From: Betaproteobacteria bacterium
Lineage (GTDB): Bacteria; Pseudomonadota; Gammaproteobacteria; Burkholderiales; Casimicrobiaceae
Length of the DNA stretch: 7,031 nucleotides
Direction: 5' to 3'
NCBI GenBank assembly: GCA_005888955.1
Contig: VBCS01000096.1
Location: 1-7,031 of the forward strand
Shown here: positions 1-5,114 of the stretch, piece after piece
How positions within the stretch are numbered: the stretch's first letter is position 1
Layout: every line of letters starts with the position of its first letter
Notes under the pieces: model-generated
Database searches by the model: none
Told to the model about the DNA's origin: nothing
What the model saw: the letters and a program-made list of their open reading frames with translations, nothing else
Position numbers and translations under genes: made by a program

Positions 1-444
1 CGCAGGCGTGCATGCCGGACATACCGCCACCGAAAACGAGGCTCCGAGCGCCACTGCGCCCCACGTGCTGGCGGCCCGCCGCGCGCGTAAGCGTATCTGC
101 GGAATCGGCAGCCTGATCCATCCCGGCCACGCCAACCCCATTACGATTGACGCGGGCCCGAGCACCAGCCCCCATTCGCGACCGATGAAGCGTTGGATCC
201 AACTGCCTCCGAGACCGACGACAAGCCCGAGCAGCGCGTGTGTCACGATCATGCCCAGCACGAACATCGATCCCAACAGCGCTGCCCGTTGCGGTGCCTG
301 TGCCTTGGTCACGTAGGCGAGCGAAACGGGGATCGCGGCGAGCGCGACCGGATTGAAGCTGAAGAAGAAACCAATCGCGAGGCCGATGGCAAGCGACGCC
401 GGGCTCGCTTGCTCGAGCGTGTTGCGTACGGCCTCGATGTCCAT
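1..444 (-). CDS. CcdA/DsbD-like cytochrome c biogenesis transmembrane protein, 3' end outside window
   Basis: The first 148 residues are visible and the gene continues past the left edge. The protein is very hydrophobic, with probable membrane segments near residues 15-47, 54-80, 89-110 and 127-148. The FSFNPVALAAIPVSLAYV stretch (28-45) and the later GASFSVAVCPACTPA stretch (134-148, Cys142 and Cys145) resemble the two half-repeats of the CcdA/DsbD membrane domain. That family carries electrons from cytoplasmic thioredoxin across the inner membrane. In canonical members each half has a Pro-Cys motif; here the first half has Asn-Pro instead of Cys, and the second has an extra CxxC. The ATG at 444 is the first start after the DUF899 stop, 28 nt downstream. 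I found no in-frame start in the last stretch of that gene, and the ribosome site is weak. It could instead be a related transporter of the same superfamily. Family is fairly sure, function is inferred. Confidence 0.78.
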   Translation of the reverse strand, partial: MDIEAVRNTLEQASPASLAIGLAIGFFFSFNPVALAAIPVSLAYVTKAQAPQRAALLGSMFVLGMIVTHALLGLVVGLGGSWIQRFIGREWGLVLGPASIVMGLAWPGWIRLPIPQIRLRARRAASTWGAVALGASFSVAVCPACTPA

Positions 445-472
445 CGCGTTAGCGAGCGCCTGTAGCCGCGCC

Positions 473-1225
473 TCAGCGCGCGCCCGTGCCTTGGTTGGCG
501 TACTCGTCGTGGCGGCGCCACCAGACGCCCGTCTCGTTGCGCCCCTTGGGGGCGCGGTCGAGCCACTGGTACATGCCCCATAGGCCGTCCAGTCCGCGCG
601 CATAGCTGGAATAGGTGTGGTAGACGACGCCATCCTCGAGCGCGAAGGCGCTCATGCCCGGCCTCTCGCGTATGTATGTGGCCCGGTCGGTTCCGCTCAT
701 GGCCGCGAACTTCGTGGCCCCGTCGGGTGTCGCGCGCGAGGATATCTCGGCGACCATCCCCTCGCTGCCGCGTGACTGCGACGCCGCCTCGCGCCGATAG
801 TTGTATTCGACGGCCCCCTCGCGCTGCTGCTCCTCCGTGTTCGAGACGTTGAAGTCGTAGTTGAAGTCGCTCCCGTGCGAGGACGCCCAGGGGAAACTCC
901 ACCCCATCCGCCGCTTGTACGCCTGCAGCTTCGCGACCGGCGCCCGCGACACGGCGCAGAGCGTGACGTCGTGATTCGCGAGATGGACGACGAAGCCGTC
1001 GAAGCCGTCCGCGATCGCCGAGCAGGACGGGCATCCCGCCGTGTACTCGGGCCCGAACATGAAGTGGTACATCAGTAGCTGCGAGCGTCCTGTGAAGAGA
1101 TCAGCAAGCGACGCCCGGCGCCGCGCCAGCTCGTCGCTGCGCCGCGTCAGTTCCTTCTCAGCCTCGAGCAACTCGAGCCGGGCCGCAAGCCACTGTTCAC
1201 GTGTTCCGATTATCTGGTCGGTCAT
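473..1225 (-). CDS. DUF899 family thioredoxin-like protein
   Basis: This 250-residue protein is a clear DUF899 member. It has the N-terminal GTREQWLAARLELLEAEKEL block (7-26), YHFMFGPEYTAGCPSCSAIADGFDG (53-77), the SRAPVAKLQAYKRRMGW block (93-109), the SSHGSDFNYDF block (115-125) and a C-terminal WLDRAPKGRNETG block (221-233). The family is predicted to have a thioredoxin fold; Cys65 and Cys68 form a CPSC motif placed like a redox-active CxxC. No signal peptide or membrane segment is present, so it should be cytoplasmic. The substrate is unknown. Homologues I remember carry a PWV...K-Y-F segment of about 20 residues between the N-terminal helix and the ADLFxGRSQL strand; it is absent here, with ARRR running straight into ASLADLF (residues 35-44). 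The start ATG at 1225 overlaps the propeller stop as ATGA and has a GGAGA ribosome site upstream, so translation is probably coupled. A CcdA-like membrane gene follows at 28 nt. Confidence 0.93.
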   Translation of the reverse strand: MTDQIIGTREQWLAARLELLEAEKELTRRSDELARRRASLADLFTGRSQLLMYHFMFGPEYTAGCPSCSAIADGFDGFVVHLANHDVTLCAVSRAPVAKLQAYKRRMGWSFPWASSHGSDFNYDFNVSNTEEQQREGAVEYNYRREAASQSRGSEGMVAEISSRATPDGATKFAAMSGTDRATYIRERPGMSAFALEDGVVYHTYSSYARGLDGLWGMYQWLDRAPKGRNETGVWWRRHDEYANQGTGAR

Positions 1226-1914
1226 CGTTTTCTCTCCGTGTTGGTTGGACGTCGCACGGCGCGGACCTTTCCGCTCGATCCGCCGCCGCAATAGAACAGG
1301 TCTGCCCCGTCGGACTCGAGACCGCTGACGGCGGTGCCGCGCGGCATCTCTAGCCGCTCGAGCACGGCGCCGCTCTCCGGGTTGATTCGGCGGATATCGC
1401 TCTCGTCGCCTTCCCAGGTGCCGTGCCACAGCTCGCCATCGACCCAGGTCACGCCGGTGACAAAGCGGTTGGACTCGATGGTGCGCAGAATGGCCCCCGT
1501 CTCGGGATCGATCTGGTAGATCTTGCGATCGCGGTGCTGCCCCACCCACAGGCTGCCCTCGGCCCAGGCGAGGCCCGAGTCGCGGCCGTGGCCGGGCGCC
1601 GGGATCGATGCCACGACTTCGCCGGAGGCGGGATCGATCTTGTCGATGCGCCCTTCGACGATTTGGTAGAGGTACGTACCGTCGAAGGCGGTGCCGGCGT
1701 CGCCGGCGTGGTCGAGCGTGCGCGCGAGCTGGCCGCTCTCGGGATCGAAGGCGATCAGCTTGGGTCCGACGGCAGCCCATACGCGGCGGCCGTCGTAGGT
1801 GACGCCATGGATGTGATCGGCGCCGGCGAAAGGGCCATACTCGCGCACGATCTCGGCCGCGCGGGCCGGTGCTTGCGTTTTCGTCTCGTCTATCCTGCCT
1901 CGGGTGCGGGTCAT
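1222..1914 (-). CDS. Beta-propeller repeat protein (glutamine-cyclotransferase-like / PQQ- or YVTN-like repeats)
   Basis: The 230-residue protein has four recognisable propeller blades, each with an I-x-x-(I/F)-(D/N)-P-x-(S/T)-G pattern followed by a short strand. They lie at about residues 54-61, 90-98, 132-140 and 174-182, spaced 36-42 apart, and each blade also has a W/L-W or Y-L-Y strand. This resembles small cytoplasmic propellers annotated as glutaminyl-cyclase-like or gluconolactonase/SMP-30-like. I see no catalytic signature that fixes an enzyme activity, so a sensing or binding role is equally possible. No signal peptide is present. I chose the ATG at 1914 rather than the upstream ATG at 1941 because AAGGAG sits 7 nt before it. 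The stop overlaps the DUF899 start, and the gene begins 45 nt after the regulator stop, placing it in the middle of the cluster. Confidence 0.82.
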   Translation of the reverse strand: MTRTRGRIDETKTQAPARAAEIVREYGPFAGADHIHGVTYDGRRVWAAVGPKLIAFDPESGQLARTLDHAGDAGTAFDGTYLYQIVEGRIDKIDPASGEVVASIPAPGHGRDSGLAWAEGSLWVGQHRDRKIYQIDPETGAILRTIESNRFVTGVTWVDGELWHGTWEGDESDIRRINPESGAVLERLEMPRGTAVSGLESDGADLFYCGGGSSGKVRAVRRPTNTERKR

Positions 1915-1921
1915 CGCCTGA

Positions 1922-1927
1922 CTCCTT
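1922..1927 (-). promoter_or_regulatory. Ribosome binding site of the propeller gene
   Basis: AAGGAG lies 7 nt before the ATG at 1914. It is the best Shine-Dalgarno sequence in the leftward cluster and decides the start over the ATG at 1941. Confidence 0.7.
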
Positions 1928-1953
1928 GCGGCGCTTCGCAACTGCGCCGTAAG
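1925..1953 (-). promoter_or_regulatory. Hairpin overlapping the propeller ribosome site
   Basis: On the minus strand, CTTACGGCGC and GCGCCGCAAG pair at 9 of 10 positions across a 9-nt loop. The right arm contains the AAG of the AAGGAG ribosome site. In the mRNA this could restrict translation of the propeller and, through the ATGA overlap, of DUF899. There is no U-run, so it is not a classical terminator. A chance palindrome in GC-rich DNA is possible. Confidence 0.35.
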
Positions 1954-1959
1954 ACCAAT

Positions 1960-3324
1960 CTACCCGAGCGGAAGCGCGGCGGGGAGTAACAAGATTGTCG
2001 TGAATCCGGCCAGCGGCGGCGACAGCCAGCGCTTTGCGCGCGCACGCCCGATCGAGCGCACGCCTCCGGCGGCCTCCAGCTCCACGAGCACGCGCTGGAC
2101 CGTGCGCTGACTGGCCCCGAGGGCCAGCGCGAGGGCCGAGGTGGACCAGGCCGCGCCGTCGGCGAGCAGTGCCAGCAGCGAGGCCCGATCGCCATCGATG
2201 GGCGGCACCAGGACGACGACCTCTCGCTCGCCCCGCGGCCTGAGCGCCGCCGGGCCGCCCCAAGGCGCGAACTGCCCCGGAGCGCGAAGCGCGGAGGGTA
2301 GTCCAATTAGCGCGAAGCCGCGCGCGGTGGCCTCGATGCGCGCCAGCGGCGCGGCGACCGTGCGCAAACGGCCGATCTGGACGCGCAGGCGGGCTCGGTG
2401 CGACTCGTTGGGACGGCGGGTGCGAAACGCGCGCGCGATCAGGGCGTCGCGATCGACGTCGCCGGGCCACGCCTCGGCGAGCGCGCGCGCCAACGCGAAC
2501 AGCACCGGTCGGCGCGCCAGCGGCCGCCAGGTGGCGCCGGCGCGCAGGCCGCGACGACAGGCGTCGACCACCAGCGCGCCCGAGTCGAGGAGCGCTTCGA
2601 CCTCATCGAGGCGCAGCAGCAGCTCGCGGCCGGCGTGGACGCGGCGGGCGGCGGGACGATCGAGCGCAGCGCGGGCCTCGGCCACCTCGGCTAGAAGCGC
2701 GGGAACGCGTGCGCGTTCGGCGGCCTCTTGGGCGCGGGCGAGCGCCGCCTGCGCCGGTGCGGTGCGCAGCGAGCGCAGCGCCACCTCGGCCGCGGCCAAC
2801 TCGGCCACCGCCAGCAGCGCCGGTGGCAGACCGCGCGCGTCCAGAAAACTGCCCCCACGCTCACTGCGTTCGCTGCCCCCCGAGGGAGCTGTCAGTCGGC
2901 TCGGGAGCGGCCCAGCGCCGACTGAGGCCAAGGCGGATGCGGCCTCGTCGAGGCGGCCGAGCAGGAGCAGCCGGCGCACCGCGATCAGCCGTGCCAGCAG
3001 CGCGTTGGCGCGATCGGCGCGCGCCTCGAGCGTGGCCGATGCGACCGCCAGCGTGCGCGGCGAGCCGCGGAGGTCGCGCATGGCGAGGGCCACCTCGGCC
3101 TCTGCGACGACGCAGCGCGCGCGCGAGAGCTCCTCGTGGGCGCCGAAGCCGCGGGCGGCGCGCCGGAGGAGCTCGCGGGCGCGCGGGTGCTCGCCGAGTT
3201 GCGCCATGGCGATGCCGCGCAGCGCGAGCGCCGGCGGGTCGTCGCGCAGGCCGACGCGCTTGAGGGCGCCGAGCGCGTCGCCGACGACGAGGGCACGACC
3301 GGCGGCGGCGATCAGGGAGTCCAT
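1960..3324 (-). CDS. Putative transcriptional regulator with helical N-terminal region and two winged-helix/HTH regions
   Basis: The protein has 454 residues. Residues 1-260 are Ala/Leu/Arg-rich amphipathic helices that look like a TPR-type solenoid, for example ALALRGIAMAQLGEHPRARELL (32-53). Residues 282-342 resemble an OmpR/SARP-type winged helix, with DRDALIARAF, ARLRVQIGRLR and a final ATARGFAL strand. Residues 391-433 are a second helix-turn-helix, with STSALALALGASQRTVQRVL followed by a GxxRSIGRARAKRW wing. The combination suggests a cytoplasmic DNA-binding regulator, probably of its own cluster since it is the first gene. The effector is unknown. The ATG at 3324 has no good ribosome site, but the reading frame starts cleanly there. 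Residues about 134-160 are low in hydrophobic residues (APSGGSERSERGGSF) and are encoded by what looks like an inserted repeat. A long antisense open frame exists but is compositional. Confidence 0.82.
   Translation of the reverse strand: MDSLIAAAGRALVVGDALGALKRVGLRDDPPALALRGIAMAQLGEHPRARELLRRAARGFGAHEELSRARCVVAEAEVALAMRDLRGSPRTLAVASATLEARADRANALLARLIAVRRLLLLGRLDEAASALASVGAGPLPSRLTAPSGGSERSERGGSFLDARGLPPALLAVAELAAAEVALRSLRTAPAQAALARAQEAAERARVPALLAEVAEARAALDRPAARRVHAGRELLLRLDEVEALLDSGALVVDACRRGLRAGATWRPLARRPVLFALARALAEAWPGDVDRDALIARAFRTRRPNESHRARLRVQIGRLRTVAAPLARIEATARGFALIGLPSALRAPGQFAPWGGPAALRPRGEREVVVLVPPIDGDRASLLALLADGAAWSTSALALALGASQRTVQRVLVELEAAGGVRSIGRARAKRWLSPPLAGFTTILLLPAALPLG
2844..2925. 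repeat. GC-rich dispersed repeat inserted in frame in the regulator gene
   Basis: Positions 2851-2886 hold a C-run, an ACGCTCACTGCGTTCGCTG core and another C-run ending in CGAGGG. I recall this pattern as a very common dispersed repeat in Burkholderiales-type genomes. Next to it, TCAGTCGGC (2892-2900) and GCCGACTGA (2917-2925) form a perfect 9-bp inverted repeat with a 16-nt loop. Together they look like one composite element of roughly 80 nt. It is read through in frame as residues about 134-160 of the regulator, making a Gly/Ser/Glu/Arg-rich loop. The element limits are approximate and the family identity is from memory. Confidence 0.55.
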
Positions 3325-3632
3325 CGCGACAGGTTACCGCGCGGCGCCTGGCCGAGCCGCTGGAGCGCCGTAAACCTGCGATCTACTCCGTGAAATCGAT
3401 GTCCGAATTGTTTCACGAGAAGGTATCGCTCAGCTGGTGTTCGATGTAATCAAGCCGGCGCACCACGATACGTTTCAAATTCTGACCAAGCGTGCGGAAC
3501 GAATGGCCGCCTTCTGCCGTGGGCGCACCGTTTTTCCGGGATGGGGTTTTCCCGGGCCAGTGCGTCCCCGCCATATGCCCAGAGCGTCTAATGTGGACTC
3601 ATTTGCGTAATATCGGTCTGTCTGCCGGTATG
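3325..3632. other. Divergent intergenic region without a recognisable gene
   Basis: This stretch lies between the leftward regulator gene and the rightward hemA control region. Its base composition is less GC-rich than the flanking genes. It contains the inverted repeat at 3389-3417 and a 6-bp hairpin CCGGGA/TCCCGG (3536-3541 and 3550-3555). A short open frame starting at 3492 shows no family resemblance and overlaps the hemA promoter, so I do not call it. It should hold the promoter of the leftward cluster, but I see no convincing -35/-10 pair for it. Confidence 0.6.
3389..3417. promoter_or_regulatory. Candidate operator: 7-15-7 inverted repeat upstream of the leftward cluster
   Basis: CGTGAAA and TTTCACG are perfect inverted arms separated by 15 nt. 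They sit 65-93 nt before the regulator start, a plausible place for an operator bound by the regulator itself. No matching second copy was noticed in the window. A chance dyad or a remnant of an older element cannot be excluded. Confidence 0.3.
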
Positions 3633-3646
3633 TTGATCGAAATCAA
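3633..3646. promoter_or_regulatory. FNR/ANR/CRP-family binding site upstream of hemA
   Basis: TTGATCGAAATCAA matches the consensus TTGAT-N4-ATCAA with both half-sites perfect. Its centre (3639.5) is about 41 nt before the start expected from the TAGAAT -10 element at 3667-3672, which is the class II activator spacing. FNR-type regulators (FNR, ANR, DNR) activate hemA under low oxygen in some proteobacteria, and Pseudomonas aeruginosa hemA is a known Anr/Dnr target. I infer oxygen- or nitric-oxide-responsive control of haem synthesis; which regulator binds cannot be told from this window. Confidence 0.75.
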
Positions 3647-3666
3647 GTCGTTGCTGCCCACTACGG

Positions 3667-3672
3667 TAGAAT
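3667..3672 (+). promoter_or_regulatory. Probable hemA -10 element
   Basis: TAGAAT lies 24 nt before the hemA ATG and predicts transcription from about 3679-3681. There is no good -35 hexamer at 17 nt. The -35 position overlaps the FNR-type box, as in activator-dependent class II promoters. The implied 5' leader is only about 16-18 nt, with a weak GGACGG ribosome site at 3683-3688. Confidence 0.5.
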
Positions 3673-3696
3673 AGCGAGCTTCGGACGGTCCAACCC

Positions 3697-4950
3697 ATGC
3701 CGCTGTACGCACTTGGCCTCAACCACAGCACCGCGCCGCTCAAGGTGCGGGAGCGCTTTGCGTTCCAGATGGATACGCTGGGTGCCGCACTGCGCGATCT
3801 CCTCGGCCAGCCAAAGGTCAAGGAGGCGGCGATCCTGTCGACCTGCAACCGGACCGAGATCTACTTCAACGGCGCCGAAACCGAGCCGGTCGTGCAATGG
3901 CTCGAAGCCTTCCATCGCGTGCCCAAGGCGTCGCTGTCTCAGTACGTCTACACGCTGCCGCAGGAGAAAGCCGTTCCGCATGCGTTTCGCGTCGCGAGCG
4001 GGCTCGATTCGATGGTGCTGGGCGAGCCGCAGATCCTGGGCCAGATGAAGCAGGCGGTAAAGACCGCCGCGGCGGCGGGCTCGCTGGGGCTGGTGCTCAA
4101 CCGCCTGTTCCAGCGCACGTTTGCCGTTGCCAAGGACGTGCGCACGCATACCGACATCGGCAGCGCATCGATCTCGATGGCCGCCGCCGCGATCAAGCTC
4201 GCCGAGCGTATCTTTCCTTCGATCGCCGAGCAGCGCGTCCTGCTGATCGGCGCGGGCGAGATGATCGATCTATGCGCGACGCACTTTGCCGCGCGACGGC
4301 CGAGATCGATTACCGTCGCCAACCGCACGCTCGAGCGCGGGGCGGCGTTGGCGTCGCGAATGCAGGCCGACGCGATCACGTTGCACGAACTGCCGGAGCG
4401 CCTGCCGCAATTCGACATCATTGTCACTTCGACCGCGAGCTCACTGCCGATCCTGGGCAAAGGCATGCTCGAACGCGCGATCAAGACGCGCCGACACGCG
4501 CCGGTGTTCATCGCCGATCTCGCCGTGCCGCGCGACGTCGAGTCGGAGGTGGCCGAGCTCGACGACGTGTTCCTGTACGGCATCGACGACCTCGCCAACA
4601 TCGTCAAGGACAACTTGCAGATACGCGTCGAGGCGGTAGCCGAAGCCGAGGCGCTGATCGCCGTCCAGGCGGAAAGTTTCCTGCGCTGGCTGGAAGGACG
4701 TGCGGTCGTGCCGACGATCACCGCGCTGCATGGCCATCACGACGCTCTGCGCGCCGCCGAGCTCGAGCGCGCCAGACGGCTGCTCGCCAGCGGCACGCCT
4801 GCGGATCAGGTGCTCGAGCAGCTTGCGCGCGGACTCACGCACAAGTTTCTGCACGGTCCGACGCAGGCGCTCAATCAAGCCGGCGAAGCCGAGCGCGCGG
4901 AATTGCTCGCGGTGCTGCAGCGGGTGTATCACCTGCCCGAAGAACCGTAG
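3697..4950 (+). CDS. hemA: Glutamyl-tRNA reductase
   Basis: HemA reduces glutamyl-tRNA(Glu) with NADPH to glutamate-1-semialdehyde, the first committed step of the C5 route to haem and other tetrapyrroles, in the cytoplasm. The 417 residues match the usual length. The N-terminal catalytic domain carries LGLNHSTAPLKVRE (6-19) and ILSTCNRTEIY (46-56) with nucleophile Cys50. HAFRVASGLDSMVLGEPQ (95-112) follows, including conserved His95. The NADPH-binding domain has VLLIGAGEM (181-189) and ANRTLERG (208-215). DLAVPRDVE (274-282) and DDVFLYGIDDL (289-299) are typical. The C-terminal helical dimerisation part ends with the family's LTHKFLHGPTQAL (380-392). The ATG at 3697 gives the standard MPLYALGLNH start. 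It is the first rightward gene, followed by prfA after a 164-nt gap full of hairpins. An FNR-type box upstream suggests oxygen control. All key residues are intact. Confidence 0.97.
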   Translation: MPLYALGLNHSTAPLKVRERFAFQMDTLGAALRDLLGQPKVKEAAILSTCNRTEIYFNGAETEPVVQWLEAFHRVPKASLSQYVYTLPQEKAVPHAFRVASGLDSMVLGEPQILGQMKQAVKTAAAAGSLGLVLNRLFQRTFAVAKDVRTHTDIGSASISMAAAAIKLAERIFPSIAEQRVLLIGAGEMIDLCATHFAARRPRSITVANRTLERGAALASRMQADAITLHELPERLPQFDIIVTSTASSLPILGKGMLERAIKTRRHAPVFIADLAVPRDVESEVAELDDVFLYGIDDLANIVKDNLQIRVEAVAEAEALIAVQAESFLRWLEGRAVVPTITALHGHHDALRAAELERARRLLASGTPADQVLEQLARGLTHKFLHGPTQALNQAGEAERAELLAVLQRVYHLPEEP

Positions 4951-4965
4951 GTATGCGCTCTGTTT

Positions 4966-4997
4966 GGAGAGGGCTCGCAGACGAGCCTGCCCTCTCC
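4966..4997 (+). terminator. Strong hairpin after hemA, possible attenuator or terminator
   Basis: GGAGAGGG (4966-4973) pairs with CCCTCTCC (4990-4997). An inner stem CTCG/CGAG closes a CAGA loop, leaving a 4-nt bulge. It begins 15 nt after the hemA stop. No T-run follows, so it is not a standard intrinsic terminator; it may stabilise the hemA 3' end or reduce readthrough into prfA. It may also be part of the adjoining repeat cluster. Confidence 0.5.
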
Positions 4998-5000
4998 GCC

Positions 5001-5081
5001 GTCATTCCCGCGCAGGCGGGAATCCAGCCGTAATAATTGAGCCGCATGTTTCTACTGGATCCCCGCGTCCGCGGGGATGAC
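5001..5081. repeat. Inverted pair of ATTCCC-N8-GGGAAT-type palindromic repeats between hemA and prfA
   Basis: Unit 1 (5001-5027) contains ATTCCCGCGCAGGCGGGAAT, which fits the ATTCCC-N8-GGGAAT pattern of the neisserial dRS3 repeat. Similar dispersed repeats occur in other proteobacteria. Unit 2 (5055-5081) is the reverse complement of unit 1 at 23 of 27 positions. Two of the four differences are a compensatory T-A to C-G exchange within the stem, so each copy still folds. The spacer is 27 nt (5028-5054). Each unit can make its own hairpin, or both can pair into one long stem. An open frame that reads through this element into prfA is not the real prfA start. Confidence 0.8.
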
Positions 5082-5114
5082 GTCACAATAAATCATGCAA
5101 TCTTGCGCGAAGTC

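Noticed and set aside
8..465. Plus-strand open frames at the left edge
   Set aside because: They are antisense to the CcdA-like gene, whose minus-strand translation shows membrane segments and a CPAC motif.
473..2470. Open frame of 665 codons on the minus strand spanning several genes
   Set aside because: Only its last 250 codons (473-1225) are DUF899; upstream it is Arg/Ala-rich shadow reading of the propeller and regulator genes in GC-rich DNA.
2141..3373. 410-codon open frame antisense to the regulator
   Set aside because: Its translation is low-complexity Ser/Arg/Ala with no family resemblance, while the minus-strand protein has clear HTH patterns.
3536..3555. CCGGGA/TCCCGG hairpin as an intrinsic terminator
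   Set aside because: Short 6-bp stem with no following T-run and no gene ending nearby on either strand.
3492..3674. 60-codon open frame before hemA
   Set aside because: No recognisable protein pattern, and it covers the FNR-type box and -10 element.
3897..5033. 378-codon open frame overlapping hemA in another frame
   Set aside because: Arg-rich out-of-frame reading of hemA, whose own product is unmistakable.
5037..5114. N-terminal extension of prfA from a TTG at 5037
   Set aside because: The extra residues are encoded by the palindromic repeat; the ATG at 5115 gives the exact 360-residue RF1 with the usual MK start.
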